A stretch of 64,000 nucleotides of DNA from Paenibacillus sp. AN1007. GTDB taxonomy: Bacteria > Bacillota > Bacilli > Paenibacillales > Paenibacillaceae. The notes under the pieces were generated by a model. The model was not told the origin of the DNA. It did no database searches and worked only from the letters and a program-made list of their open reading frames with translations. A program made the translations under genes and the position numbers. Below, piece after piece: positions 35,198 through 44,442 of the stretch. The stretch covers positions 1,761,501 to 1,825,500 of the forward strand of contig NZ_CP159992.1 in NCBI RefSeq assembly GCF_040702995.1. The letters run 5' to 3'. Positions within the stretch are counted from its first letter, which is position 1, and every line of letters starts with the position of its first letter.

Positions 35198-36488
35198 ATG
35201 GGTAATTCAAAACGGTAAATTTGCCGTAAACGAAGGCGCAAACTGGACAATAGTTCAAGGGTATATGGTCATTCAGGATGACAAGATTGTGCATATTGGT
35301 GAGACGCTGCCGGATGGAGACGAGCAACTGGCGAAAGTGGATGGAAAAGGACTTCTCTTCCTGCCGGGTCTGATCAATACGCATGGTCATGCGGCCATGT
35401 CACTGCTTCGGGGTCATGGGGACGATCTGGCACTTCAGGTATGGCTCCAGGAAAAAATGTGGCCGATGGAAGCAAAAATGACTTCGGAAGACGTTTACTG
35501 GGGCGCATCGCTTTCGGTGCTTGAAATGCTAAAAGGCGGAACAACAGCGTTCCTGGACATGTATGATCATATGGATCAGGTGGCAAGAGTGGTTGAACAG
35601 TCCGGGGCAAGAGCTGCACTGGCTCGCGGTGTGATTGGACTTTGTTCCGAAGAAGAGCAGATGCGCAAGCTGGAAGAGTCCGCAGCATTTGCGCGTGAAT
35701 GGAACGGACAGGCGGATGGACGGATCACAACGGTTATCTCCCCGCACGCACCTTACACATGCCCTCCAGATTACATAGAGAAGCTTGTACAGGCCGCGCA
35801 TGACCTTAACCTGCCGCTGCACACGCATATGTCAGAGACATTACGTGAAGTAGAGCAGAACGTGACAGATTACGGCCTGCGCCCTGTAGCTCACCTAGAG
35901 AAGCATGGCTTTTTCTCACGTCCATCGCTTGTAGCCCATGCGGTTCATCTGAACGATGAAGAAATTGAGATTCTGGCCCGACATGATGTGGCAGTATCGC
36001 ATAATCCGGGCAGCAATCTAAAGCTTGCTTCCGGAGTAGCCCGTGTGCCTGCTATGTTGAAAGCAGGGGTTACCGTGTCTCTGGGTACAGACGGACCCGC
36101 AAGCAACAACAACCTGGATATGTTTGAGGAAATGAGACTTGCCGCACTGATTCATAAAGGTGTATCTGGCGATCCAACTGCGGTTCCTGCGGGTGAAGCA
36201 CTGCTGCTTGGAACAGGTTTCGGCGCGAAGTCTATTTTCCTGAACGACACGGGTGCGCTGCGAATGGGGATGAAGGCAGATTTTATTGCGCTGAATATTG
36301 AACAGGCTCATTTTTATCCGCATACGGATCTGATCTCTCATGCGATCTATTCTGCCTCGGCTAAAGATGTGGAACATGTATGGGTAGACGGAAAACAAGT
36401 GGTGAAACATGGCGAGTGTTTGACAATGGATGAGGAGCGCATTTTGCGGGAATCTCAATTGGCCTTTGATCAGCTTCTTGCCCGTTAA
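35181..36488 (+). CDS. mtaD: 5-methylthioadenosine/S-adenosylhomocysteine deaminase-type amidohydrolase
   Basis: 435-residue amidohydrolase. Metal ligands are INTHGHAAMSLLRG (H-x-H), LHTHMSET, VAHAVHLN and LGTDGPASNN. The fold and tryptophan-rich VWLQEKMWPMEA segment are of the MtaD/SsnA group that deaminates MTA, SAH or adenosine. The start lies inside rex, so the two are translated together. With mtnWXB, mtnE and mtnU in this window it may belong to sulfur-nucleoside salvage; the exact substrate is inferred. Confidence 0.85.
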   Translation: MTTTNRWVIQNGKFAVNEGANWTIVQGYMVIQDDKIVHIGETLPDGDEQLAKVDGKGLLFLPGLINTHGHAAMSLLRGHGDDLALQVWLQEKMWPMEAKMTSEDVYWGASLSVLEMLKGGTTAFLDMYDHMDQVARVVEQSGARAALARGVIGLCSEEEQMRKLEESAAFAREWNGQADGRITTVISPHAPYTCPPDYIEKLVQAAHDLNLPLHTHMSETLREVEQNVTDYGLRPVAHLEKHGFFSRPSLVAHAVHLNDEEIEILARHDVAVSHNPGSNLKLASGVARVPAMLKAGVTVSLGTDGPASNNNLDMFEEMRLAALIHKGVSGDPTAVPAGEALLLGTGFGAKSIFLNDTGALRMGMKADFIALNIEQAHFYPHTDLISHAIYSASAKDVEHVWVDGKQVVKHGECLTMDEERILRESQLAFDQLLAR

Positions 36489-36539
36489 AAGACAAGCTGG
36501 CCATCAACGCGCAGTATTCAGAGAAAGGAAGTTCAGCTC

Positions 36540-37070
36540 TTGAAGAAGAAAAAGAAGTGGATCTGGATATCGCTGCTCATTCTGGTTCTGATCTTGTTTG
36601 GACTTCAAAGGTATTACGTCTATGTAACACAAGATCAGCGTAAAGAAGAGGCATTGGCTGTACAAGCCGCACAAGACCAGTTGGGGATTACATCGCCTGA
36701 TGAGCTTCGAAAGTACGTCTGGGGCGAGAAGAATGGCTCTGACAACATCTATTGGACGATGACCGCCAAAAATAAAGATAATCAAAACGTAATGGTGTGG
36801 GTTAAATTTGATAACAACAACCAGCCAGTCCAGGGCGCTGCGGGAGTACACAGTGAATTGATCCAGAACGGGATGTCCGAAACGCAGATTCGCAGCCGAT
36901 TTAGTTCCGAGGTGCCGGGTGGTGAGATCAAACGGATCATGCCAGGTGTCGTGAATAATATCTACGTATGGCAAGTGTACTACAAAGATGGTACGCATAA
37001 TTATTATCGTTTTTATCGGTTTAGCAATGGAGAGCAGGTAGATTTGGTCTATACCGTACCGAACAGCTAG
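36540..37070 (+). CDS. ypmB: YpmB-like DUF5590 membrane-anchored protein
   Basis: 176 residues: a Lys-rich start, one membrane helix (WIWISLLILVLILFGLQRYY), then an outer PepSY-like domain with VMVWVKFDNNNQPVQGAAG and YKDGTHNYYRFYRFSNGEQ. B. subtilis ypmB lies in the dinG-ypmA-ypmB-aspB-asnS row, so both sequence and position fit. TTG 36540 follows AAAGGAAG. Function unknown. Confidence 0.8.
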   Translation: MKKKKKWIWISLLILVLILFGLQRYYVYVTQDQRKEEALAVQAAQDQLGITSPDELRKYVWGEKNGSDNIYWTMTAKNKDNQNVMVWVKFDNNNQPVQGAAGVHSELIQNGMSETQIRSRFSSEVPGGEIKRIMPGVVNNIYVWQVYYKDGTHNYYRFYRFSNGEQVDLVYTVPNS

Positions 37071-37087
37071 AATCGAAAAAGAGCAGG

Positions 37088-37124
37088 AAACCGGCAGTCA
37101 GCACATCGACTGAACCGGTTTTTT
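37088..37124 (+). terminator. Terminator after ypmB
   Basis: AAACCGG-CAGTC ... GACTG-AA-CCGGTTTTTT. The stem ends in six Ts at 37119-37124. Confidence 0.85.
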
Positions 37125-37357
37125 GGCTTTTCTATCAAATGATTGTGAATTAAATAGTTAAAATTAATAATTTATTCATATTTTCACCTTCGATATTGTA
37201 TATACGATGTGATATACTCATTTATGTACTGAAGTTACAATAAAACGCAAAAAAATCTGCAGTTAACGATGCAGACATCAAGTTCACTCTTTGATTAATA
37301 ATTATAAATATAAGCCTGTAGATCGAGAATAGGCTCATTTTGGGAGGGGTAATTCAT

Positions 37358-37885
37358 TTGAAGCTGAAAGTATTGCCTATTGTTCTTACTGCTGTTATAT
37401 CTGCCGTCCTGTTATTTGGAGGTTGGTTCGCATATCGTCAAGTAGCCGTACAAAGCCCGATTGAAAAAATGGTTACTCAATACGAGGGAGTCAATAGTGT
37501 TCAATTATCTATTAACCGCAATGATGTACAAATGAAACTTGATTTGAAACCAAATGTGGATTTGGGAAAACTGGTCCAGTATATTCACAAAGAAGGACAG
37601 AACCTGATTGGCTCACGTGCGCTTAAACTGGACGTTGTAGATCATTCCAATGAGGCGCTGGAGAACTGGTGGGGCGATGCGATGTTTACTGTAGCCCAAG
37701 CGATGGAAAACAAACAATACGCCGAGATTACACCGACTTTGTCGAAGATGGCAGTAGGAGGAATTCAAGTCAATACAGCGATGGATGACAACAATGTTTA
37801 TGTAAGTCTGAGAGACGGAGATGCCAGCAAGTTCATTATACTGCCGCGTATACCCGGTCAGATAGGAGTGTGGCCTAATGCCTAA
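37358..37885 (+). CDS. Membrane-anchored hypothetical protein paired with the FtsH-like protease
   Basis: 175 residues: an N-terminal membrane helix (residues 5-24, LPIVLTAVISAVLLFGGWFA), then a predicted outer domain with alternating beta segments (VNSVQLSINRNDVQMKLDLK) and a helix. No cysteines, no catalytic motif, and no family I recognise. TTG 37358 has GGGAGGGG eight bases upstream. Its end overlaps the next gene by 8 bases, so the two proteins are probably made together and may act as a complex, for example an adaptor, inhibitor or sensor for the protease. That role is inference. Confidence 0.75.
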   Translation: MKLKVLPIVLTAVISAVLLFGGWFAYRQVAVQSPIEKMVTQYEGVNSVQLSINRNDVQMKLDLKPNVDLGKLVQYIHKEGQNLIGSRALKLDVVDHSNEALENWWGDAMFTVAQAMENKQYAEITPTLSKMAVGGIQVNTAMDDNNVYVSLRDGDASKFIILPRIPGQIGVWPNA

Positions 37886-39380
37886 ATGGACAAAAGAAGC
37901 AGCCGTTGGATTTGTTCCTGTTTTGATTATTTTTCTAGCCTTTATCGGTGTTAATATCGTGCCGATCTTGATTGCTCTGCTGCTCGTTGGAGGTTTACTG
38001 TTCATGATGCAGATGCGGGGCGGAATTACTGTAGGTGCCGCACAAGAACGCAAACGCAAGAAAAAAGGACCTTCCAAATTGACCTTTGAAGAAATTGGCG
38101 GCCAAGACAGTGCCAAGCAGGAGTTAAGAGAAGCGCTTGACTTTCTCATCCGACATGAAGAGATACAGAAGTTCGGGATTCGCCCGCTCAAAGGTATATT
38201 ACTAACGGGGCCTCCGGGAACGGGAAAAACATTGATGGCCAAAGCGGCAGCACACTATACAGATTCTGTGTTTGTAGCTGCGTCAGGCAGTGAATTTGTC
38301 GAAATGTATGTCGGTGTAGGGGCCAGCCGTATCCGCGATTTATTTAAGGATGCCAGAGCGCGGGCTGCGAAGGAAAACAAAGAAAATGCAATCATTTTTA
38401 TTGATGAGATAGATGTTATTGGTGGTAAACGTGAAGGCGGGCAGCAGCGCGAGTATGATCAGACATTGAACCAGCTGCTGACGGAGATGGATGGGATATA
38501 TACTTCTGAAACACCTAGGATACTGTTGATCGCGGCGACGAACCGCAAGGAAATGCTGGATAGTGCCCTTACTCGTCCAGGGCGCTTTGACCGTCATATT
38601 CAGGTCGATTTGCCTGATAAAAAGGGAAGAAAACATATTCTGGAGCTTCATGCTGTAAACAAACCTCTGACGCAGGATGTTAGTTTGGAGAAAACGGCTG
38701 AAGAGTCCTACGGATTCTCGGGTGCCCAGCTGGAAAGTGTGATGAACGAAGCTGCGATTTATGCGATGCGCGAGGGCTTGCTGCATATAGAACAGCGTCA
38801 TCTGTCTCTTGCGATCGATAAAGTGATGATGGGTGAGAAGACGGATCGTGAATCAAGCGTGGAAGAGAAGAAAAGAGTTGCTATTCACGAATTGGGCCAT
38901 GCCATTATGGCAGAGCTTGTGCGCCCGGGAAGTGTAAGCCAGGTTGCCCTTAGTCCGCGTGGACAGGCTCTCGGTTATGTACGGCATAATCCGCAGCAGG
39001 AGCAGTTTCTGTACACCAAACGATTCCTGGAGGAGCAGATCATGATTGCGCTGGGCGGTGCGGCCGCTGAAGAGATGTACTATGGCGGACGCTCGACAGG
39101 TTCGCGTAATGACTTTGAGCAGGCGACAAACGTAGTCCAGACGATGATGGCATCGGGTCTGACCTCATTAGGAATTGTTAATATGGATATGGTGACTACT
39201 GAAGAGCTGATGCGGGAGAATAAAATGATTCTGCAGGAACTGATGGAGCAGACCAAACACCGGCTTGAGGAACAGCGGACAATATTCGACAATTCCCTCG
39301 ACATTCTGATGCGTGAGGAAGTTTTGTCAGGGGAACAATTTCGTTGTCAATTTCGTGACAGTGCACGTTTACCAGCATAA
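37878..39380 (+). CDS. Short FtsH-like membrane AAA metalloprotease
   Basis: 500 residues. Two close membrane helices (residues 8-46) with no room for the roughly 70-residue outer domain of true FtsH. The AAA module has Walker A GPPGTGKT (111-118), Walker B IIFIDEID and AATNRKEMLDSALTRPGRFDR. The protease has H337-E-L-G-H341 (HELGH instead of the usual HEAGH) and the third zinc ligand Asp412 in RNDFEQAT. So ATPase and protease look active. It is shorter at both ends than the housekeeping FtsH (about 640 residues), which should be encoded elsewhere. Confidence 0.9.
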   Translation: MPKWTKEAAVGFVPVLIIFLAFIGVNIVPILIALLLVGGLLFMMQMRGGITVGAAQERKRKKKGPSKLTFEEIGGQDSAKQELREALDFLIRHEEIQKFGIRPLKGILLTGPPGTGKTLMAKAAAHYTDSVFVAASGSEFVEMYVGVGASRIRDLFKDARARAAKENKENAIIFIDEIDVIGGKREGGQQREYDQTLNQLLTEMDGIYTSETPRILLIAATNRKEMLDSALTRPGRFDRHIQVDLPDKKGRKHILELHAVNKPLTQDVSLEKTAEESYGFSGAQLESVMNEAAIYAMREGLLHIEQRHLSLAIDKVMMGEKTDRESSVEEKKRVAIHELGHAIMAELVRPGSVSQVALSPRGQALGYVRHNPQQEQFLYTKRFLEEQIMIALGGAAAEEMYYGGRSTGSRNDFEQATNVVQTMMASGLTSLGIVNMDMVTTEELMRENKMILQELMEQTKHRLEEQRTIFDNSLDILMREEVLSGEQFRCQFRDSARLPA

Positions 39381-39408
39381 TTTCTTTATGCTGGTTATTT
39401 TTTTTTAC
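39371..39408 (+). terminator. Terminator overlapping the FtsH-like stop
   Basis: ACCAGCATA / TATGCTGGT with loop ATTTCTT, then TTA and nine Ts. The stop codon lies in the left arm. Confidence 0.88.
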
Positions 39409-39450
39409 ATTTCACTCGTGCTAAGATATTATTAGTTGTTGGGTCGAAAT

Positions 39451-39478
39451 TTGTAATTTTCGGCGAACAGGGTACAAT
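39451..39478 (+). promoter_or_regulatory. Probable SigA promoter of hbd-ackA
   Basis: TTGTAA (39451-39456), 16-base spacer, TACAAT (39473-39478), 35 bases before hbd. Confidence 0.6.
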
Positions 39479-39513
39479 AGAGAAATAGAGAACCGAAAGG
39501 ATGGAGCAGAACC

Positions 39514-40386
39514 ATGTTTTTCAAAAAAATAGGAGTTGTCGGCGGCGGCACGATGGGGCAAGGAATTTCCCAAATGCTCGCAGCCAAAGGACTTGATGTG
39601 CTTCTCGTGGAGCATACCACACAAAAGCTGGATCATGCGTATAACATGATTGAAACAAATCTCGATAAGCAGCTTGAGAAATGGGCAATTACCAAAGCGG
39701 AGAAAAAATTGATCCTTTCCCGGATTACCAAAGTAGGACACCTCGCTGAACTGGGCTCTTGTGATATGGTCATTGAGACAATCTCGGAGGATCTCGAAGC
39801 GAAAAAGGCGGTCTTTAACCAATTGGATCAAGTATGTCCAAGCAATGTTATTCTGGCAAGTAATACGTCCACGCTGAGTTTGACCGAGCTTGCAAGCTCG
39901 ACCAAGTATCCAGAGCGTGTTATTGGTATGCACTTTATTCACCCGGTATCCCGGGTTGATCTTGTAGAGATTATTCGCGGATTGAAAACGTCGGATACTA
40001 CATTCGAAGAAACTCGCCGCTTTGTTGAAGAAGTGGTAGACAAAAAAGGCGTTATGATCTATGAATCCCCTGGATTTGTGACTTCACGTCTGATCTGCCT
40101 GCTGATCAACGAGGCGCTTCACGTACTGCAAGAAGGTGTAGCTTCAGCTGAAGACATTGATGATGCAATGCGTATCGGATACAACTTCCAGCACGGGCCG
40201 CTTGAGATGGCTGATCGCTTCGGACTGGATTCCGTTGAAGCAGCTCTTGAAAGAATGTTCCGTGAATTCGGAGAATTGAAATATCGTCCTTCCATTGTCC
40301 TGAAGAAAATGGTGCGCGCAGGTCATCTGGGCGTGAAATCAGGAGAAGGATTCTTCAAGTACGACAAGGATGGTGACCGGCTGTGA
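39514..40386 (+). CDS. hbd: 3-hydroxybutyryl-CoA dehydrogenase
   Basis: 290-residue NAD-binding dehydrogenase. VVGGGTMGQGISQMLA is the Rossmann loop, ASNTSTLSLTELAS and GMHFIHPVSRVDLVEII carry the catalytic Ser/His, and SPGFVTSRLICLLINEA opens the C-terminal domain. It interconverts acetoacetyl-CoA and 3-hydroxybutyryl-CoA in butanoate or PHB metabolism. Its TGA overlaps the ackA GTG. In B. subtilis this position holds aspB instead. Confidence 0.9.
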   Translation: MFFKKIGVVGGGTMGQGISQMLAAKGLDVLLVEHTTQKLDHAYNMIETNLDKQLEKWAITKAEKKLILSRITKVGHLAELGSCDMVIETISEDLEAKKAVFNQLDQVCPSNVILASNTSTLSLTELASSTKYPERVIGMHFIHPVSRVDLVEIIRGLKTSDTTFEETRRFVEEVVDKKGVMIYESPGFVTSRLICLLINEALHVLQEGVASAEDIDDAMRIGYNFQHGPLEMADRFGLDSVEAALERMFREFGELKYRPSIVLKKMVRAGHLGVKSGEGFFKYDKDGDRL

Positions 40387-41588
40387 AAGTACTCGTAATT
40401 AACGCGGGAAGTTCCTCGCTCAAATATCAATTGTATAATATGGAAGATGAATCTGTACTTGCAAAAGGTTTGGTTGAACGAATCGGGATGGATTCTTCCA
40501 TTCTGACACATAAACCGACTGGCCGCGAAGAAGTCACGGAAGTTAGTGAAATTTTGGAGCATACGACTGCGATCCGCAAAGTCATCGATATTCTGACGCA
40601 TAAAGAGAATGGTGTACTGGATTCCGTTAGCGAAATTCAAGCTGTCGGACACCGTGTGGTACATGGTGGTGAAGCATTTAAAGAGTCAGCGCTGGTGGAT
40701 GACGCTGCCAAAGCTGAAATCCGTCGTTTGTTCGACCTGGCTCCGCTTCACAACCCCGCAGCGATGATGGGGATCCGTGCGGCCGAATTGAATATGCCGG
40801 GTGTGCCTCAGGTTATGGTATTTGATACTGCATTCCACCAAACGATGCCTGAGCATGCGTACCTGTATGCTATTCCACGCGTACTTTACAAAAAATATAA
40901 AGTCCGTCGTTATGGCGCGCATGGTACGTCCCATGACTACGTAAGCAAAACAGCTGCCGAGTACCTTGGTCGTCCGGTAGAAGACTTGAAAATCATCACT
41001 TGTCACGTCGGTAACGGCGGTAGTGTGACTGCAGTTAAAGGCGGCGTATCTGTGGATACATCGATGGGGATGACTCCGCTCGAAGGCCTGATGATGGGAA
41101 CACGCAGCGGTGACCTTGATCCTGCTATCGTACCTTATGTGATGAACAAGGAAGAACTGAGCGTAAGCGAAGTGAATTCCATGCTGAACAAACACAGCGG
41201 GCTTCTGGCGATCTCCGGGATCAGCAGTGATATGCGAGAGATTACGGAAGGCATGGAAAAAGGCGAGCCGAACTCTACGCTTGCATTCGAAATGTATGAA
41301 TACCGCCTGCGTAAATACATCGGTTCTTATGCTGCCGCAATGAACGGTGTAGACGTGATCGTATTCACAGCAGGTGTGGGTGAAAACTCCGTCGTTCTTC
41401 GCCAAAAAGTATGTGAGCAGCTGACATACCTTGGTGTAGAACTGGATGAGGCACTGAATGCCATTCGTTCCGGTGAACCGCGCCGCATTACAACTGAAAA
41501 TTCAAAAGTGGACGTACTCGTAGTACCAACGAACGAAGAATTGGTCATTGCACGTGATACCCACCGAATCGTATTGAATTCTAAGTAA
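40383..41588 (+). CDS. ackA: Acetate kinase
   Basis: 401-residue acetate kinase of the ASKHA fold, making ATP and acetate from acetyl phosphate. NAGSSSLKYQL, VFDTAFHQTMPEHAYLYAIP, RRYGAHGTSHDYVS, HVGNGGSVTAV and FTAGVGENS are the family signatures. It starts with GTG overlapping the hbd stop. Linked to hbd it suggests overflow or fermentative acyl-CoA metabolism. Confidence 0.96.
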   Translation: MKVLVINAGSSSLKYQLYNMEDESVLAKGLVERIGMDSSILTHKPTGREEVTEVSEILEHTTAIRKVIDILTHKENGVLDSVSEIQAVGHRVVHGGEAFKESALVDDAAKAEIRRLFDLAPLHNPAAMMGIRAAELNMPGVPQVMVFDTAFHQTMPEHAYLYAIPRVLYKKYKVRRYGAHGTSHDYVSKTAAEYLGRPVEDLKIITCHVGNGGSVTAVKGGVSVDTSMGMTPLEGLMMGTRSGDLDPAIVPYVMNKEELSVSEVNSMLNKHSGLLAISGISSDMREITEGMEKGEPNSTLAFEMYEYRLRKYIGSYAAAMNGVDVIVFTAGVGENSVVLRQKVCEQLTYLGVELDEALNAIRSGEPRRITTENSKVDVLVVPTNEELVIARDTHRIVLNSK

Positions 41589-41622
41589 TCTAACTGTAAA
41601 GTAAATACAGGATGACAAGGAA

Positions 41623-41659
41623 GTGCAGAGGACAGGGTCGAACCTGTCCGCTGCATTTT
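41623..41659 (+). terminator. Terminator after ackA
   Basis: GTGCAG-A-GGACAGG, loop GTCGAA, CCTGTCC-G-CTGCA then TTTT. A long stem with a short T tail, so moderate strength. Confidence 0.65.
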
Positions 41660-41690
41660 CAAATTTATGGAACCAAGGGGAGATATGGGC

Positions 41691-42986
41691 ATGGATACGA
41701 ATTGTGTAATTCGTAATGTGAATGAGCATGTGGGTGAAACCGTAACGATCGGCGCCTGGATTAACAACAAGCGTTCCAGCGGTAAAATTCAGTTTTTGCA
41801 GCTGCGGGATGGAACCGGATATATTCAGGGTGTTGTTGTAAAGAGTGAAGTTAGCGAAGACATCTGGAATGATGCCAAAAGCCTGACACAGGAAAGTTCT
41901 GTCTATGTGACAGGTATTATCCGTGAAGAGCCGCGCAGTGCTTCCGGATATGAGATGACGGTTACCGGCGTGCAAATCATTCACCTCACGGAAAACTATC
42001 CGATTACACCGAAAGAACACGGTGTTGATTTCTTGATGGATCATCGCCATCTGTGGCTTCGTTCTACCAAGCAGCGGGCCGTAATGGTGATACGTGCAGA
42101 GATTATCCGCGCGGTTCAGCAGTTTTTTGATGGTAACGGATTCACGCAGGTGGACCCGCCGATCTTGACACCTTCATCTGCTGAAGGAACGACCAACCTG
42201 TTCCATATTAAGTATTTTGATGAAGATGCGTATCTGACGCAAAGTGGACAGCTGTATATGGAAGCCGCAGCCATGGCTCTGGGTAAAGTCTACTCCTTCG
42301 GTCCAACATTCCGTGCAGAGAAATCCAAAACACGCCGTCACCTGATTGAGTTCTGGATGATCGAGCCGGAGATGGCATTTGTCGACCATGAAGAAAGTCT
42401 GCGCGTACAAGAGAAATTTATCGCACATGTCGTTCAATCTGTGGTGAAAAATTGCCGCGCCGAACTGGAATCCATCGGACGTGATGTTTCCAAACTGGAA
42501 GGCATCACGGCTCCGTTCCCGCGTATTACGTATGACGAAGCGATTGAGTTCCTGAATGGACAAGGTTTTGACATTCCTTGGGGAGAAGACTTTGGTGCGC
42601 CGCATGAAACAGCGATTGCCGAGAAATACAACACGCCTGTATTTATCACCCACTATCCGGCTGGAATCAAAGCATTTTATATGAAACCGGATCCGAATCG
42701 CCCTGAAGTTGTTCTGTGTGCCGACATGATTGCACCAGAAGGTTATGGTGAGATTATTGGTGGTTCACAGCGTATCGATGATCCGGAATTGATGCAGCAG
42801 CGTTTTGAAGAGCACAACCTTTCGGATGAAGCGTACCAGTGGTACTTGGATCTGCGTAAATACGGATCGGTTCCTCACTCCGGTTTCGGTCTGGGATTGG
42901 AGCGGACGGTAGCTTGGATCTGTGGACTTGACCATGTTCGTGAGACCATCGCATTCCCTCGTATGCTCTATCGCCTGTACCCTTAA
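41691..42986 (+). CDS. asnS: Asparaginyl-tRNA synthetase
   Basis: 431-residue class IIb synthetase. The N-terminal OB fold ([20 protein letters not shown]) binds the anticodon. Motif 2 is [19 protein letters not shown] and motif 3 is [18 protein letters not shown] 41691 has AAGGGGAG eight bases upstream; upstream ATGs at 41667 and 41685 are less well placed. No T-box is seen before it. Its TAA overlaps the dnaD ATG. Confidence 0.95.
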   Translation: MDTNCVIRNVNEHVGETVTIGAWINNKRSSGKIQFLQLRDGTGYIQGVVVKSEVSEDIWNDAKSLTQESSVYVTGIIREEPRSASGYEMTVTGVQIIHLTENYPITPKEHGVDFLMDHRHLWLRSTKQRAVMVIRAEIIRAVQQFFDGNGFTQVDPPILTPSSAEGTTNLFHIKYFDEDAYLTQSGQLYMEAAAMALGKVYSFGPTFRAEKSKTRRHLIEFWMIEPEMAFVDHEESLRVQEKFIAHVVQSVVKNCRAELESIGRDVSKLEGITAPFPRITYDEAIEFLNGQGFDIPWGEDFGAPHETAIAEKYNTPVFITHYPAGIKAFYMKPDPNRPEVVLCADMIAPEGYGEIIGGSQRIDDPELMQQRFEEHNLSDEAYQWYLDLRKYGSVPHSGFGLGLERTVAWICGLDHVRETIAFPRMLYRLYP

Positions 42987-43711
42987 TGCTGAACGGCAAA
43001 GAGCATATGGAAGACATGTCCTCCAAAGCATGGTTAAGTGGTGCAGCCTATGGTATGGCCGCAGGCACAGCGTGGGTGCCGTATGCTTTATTACGTTTTT
43101 ATCATCAGCTGGGTTTATCCGATACAGAGGTACTGCTTCTGATCCAGCTGCTGGGATTCCGTCAGGCAGAATTCAACGAATTTCCAACGCTTGAAGAGCT
43201 TGCGTTACGGATGGGACTTGCTCCCGAAGGCATTGCGAGAATGCTGCAGCGGCTGATGCGGGACGGTTATATTACCATCGATGAACATCGTGACGAAGAA
43301 CGGGATATTCAGTATGAGCGGTATGACCTGAACGGTTTATATGCCAAGCTGGCTGTGTGTACTGCGGAAGAAGCAGCGCATATCCGGTCGGAGCAGCAGA
43401 AAAGGAATACTTCACGTCCAGATTCGAACAGTGTTCAAAAAGAAGAGGAAGAACGAAATATGTTCTCTATTTTTGAAAAAGAATTTGGCCGGCCTCTTTC
43501 GCCAATGGAATGTGAGACCATATCCAGCTGGCTGGATCAGGACCGTTATCAGGAAGAGCTGATTCTAATGGCTTTGAAGGAAGCTGTTTTTGCAGGAAAA
43601 GTGCACTTCCGGTATATTGATCGAATCCTGCTGGAGTGGAGCAGGAATCGGGTTAAAAATGTGCAGGATGCCAAAGCGTATACGCAGCGTTTCCGTAATG
43701 GGGGACGTTAA
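42986..43711 (+). CDS. dnaD: DnaD replication initiation protein
   Basis: 241 residues. The N-terminal winged helix (about 25-110, YHQLGLSDTEVLLLIQLLGF, TLEELALRMGL) and the C-terminal DnaD_2/DnaB-like domain (155-225, FSIFEKEFGRPLSPMECETI, FRYIDRILLEW) are both present. It helps load the replicative helicase with DnaB and DnaI. ATG 42986 shares a base with the asnS stop; ATG 43007 is an alternative. asnS-dnaD order is conserved. Confidence 0.93.
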   Translation: MLNGKEHMEDMSSKAWLSGAAYGMAAGTAWVPYALLRFYHQLGLSDTEVLLLIQLLGFRQAEFNEFPTLEELALRMGLAPEGIARMLQRLMRDGYITIDEHRDEERDIQYERYDLNGLYAKLAVCTAEEAAHIRSEQQKRNTSRPDSNSVQKEEEERNMFSIFEKEFGRPLSPMECETISSWLDQDRYQEELILMALKEAVFAGKVHFRYIDRILLEWSRNRVKNVQDAKAYTQRFRNGGR

Positions 43712-43717
43712 TAAGAG

Positions 43718-43752
43718 AAACAGGCCAGAAATCATTCTGTGCCTGTTTTTTT
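43718..43752 (+). terminator. Terminator after dnaD
   Basis: AAACAGGC-CAGAA-ATCA-TTCTG-T-GCCTGTTTTTTT. Confidence 0.88.
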
Positions 43753-43835
43753 GATGTCATCATTATCCTAATACAACCGGGTCCTTTCATGATGTATAGG
43801 TATGTTATTATAAAAAAATTAAACATTCGTGCAGG

Positions 43836-43847
43836 GGTCAGCTGACC
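43836..43847. promoter_or_regulatory. 12-bp perfect palindrome upstream of the second ECF operon
   Basis: GGTCAGCTGACC is a perfect inverted repeat about 40 bases before the ribosome site of the sigma gene, a possible operator. CAGCTG repeats again at 43848. CGTC at 43854-43857 could be part of an ECF -10 element, but no matching -35 was found at the right distance. Confidence 0.35.
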
Positions 43848-43884
43848 AGCTGTCGTCTATTTAAGTGGAGAGGAGGGGAGAGTT

Positions 43885-44442
43885 ATTGATGAAGCGCTAA
43901 TAATTGAACAAATCCGTCAAGGAGATGCATCCAAGATGCGTGTTCTGATCGACAAATACAGTCAGCATGTTTATCATGTTGCGTATTCTGTACTGCGTAA
44001 TGACCAGGATGCACAAGATGCTGCTCAGGAGGCGTTCATTCAGATCTACAAATCTCTCCCCGATTACCGGTCCGAAGGTTTCAAAACGTGGATAACCCGG
44101 ATTGCCTTTCATAAGGCCATCGATGCCAAACGCAGGCTGGGCAGAAGAAGTGCTGAAGATTTGGGCGGAGAAGAAAAGATCGTGAACCTGCCTGGGCGGG
44201 ATGAAGACGTTCTATCCCGTGTTATTCGCAAAGAACGGCAGGAGATTCTTCGCAAAAAAATCGACCAGCTGCCTCCCCAGCATCGGGATATCATCACCGC
44301 GTATTATCTGAGTGAGAAAAATTATGAACAAATTGCTCATGAGGCCCAGGTTGCTGTAAAAACGGTTGAGTCAAGGTTATACCGAGCCAGGCAGTGGATT
44401 CGAAATCATTGGAAGGAGGAGGAGTGGCGTGAGTACAAATGA
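43885..44442 (+). CDS. ECF RNA polymerase sigma factor (second), possible ATT start
   Basis: Region 2 (VLIDKYSQHVYHVAYSVLRN, AQDAAQEAFIQIYKSL, FKTWITRIAFHKAID) and region 4 (LPPQHRDIITAYYLSEKNYE, KTVESRLYRARQWIRNHW) are clear. The first ATG in frame is 43936, giving 168 residues. The homologous N-terminus IDEALIIEQIRQGDASK lies upstream in the same frame, with no ATG, GTG or TTG. ATT 43885 sits six bases after a strong AGGAGGGG ribosome site, so a rare ATT start giving 185 residues is proposed. ATG 43936 (after AAGGAG, spacing 11) remains possible. Its end overlaps the anti-sigma gene. Confidence 0.88.
   Translation: MDEALIIEQIRQGDASKMRVLIDKYSQHVYHVAYSVLRNDQDAQDAAQEAFIQIYKSLPDYRSEGFKTWITRIAFHKAIDAKRRLGRRSAEDLGGEEKIVNLPGRDEDVLSRVIRKERQEILRKKIDQLPPQHRDIITAYYLSEKNYEQIAHEAQVAVKTVESRLYRARQWIRNHWKEEEWREYK

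Noticed and set aside
36018..36458. 146-codon minus-strand ORF inside mtaD
   Set aside because: Fully antisense to a well-conserved enzyme with no promoter or ribosome site.
37248..37280. Minus-strand terminator-like hairpin TCTGCA/TGCAGA with T run
   Set aside because: No minus-strand gene or good promoter lies upstream; a short AT-rich palindrome by chance is likely.
40686..41405. 239-codon minus-strand ORF across ackA
   Set aside because: It lies wholly inside acetate kinase, has no ribosome site, and its translation is Cys/His/Arg-rich with no family pattern: a shadow frame.
41589..41690. T-box or riboswitch before asnS
   Set aside because: Only about 100 bases are available and they are taken by a simple terminator for ackA.
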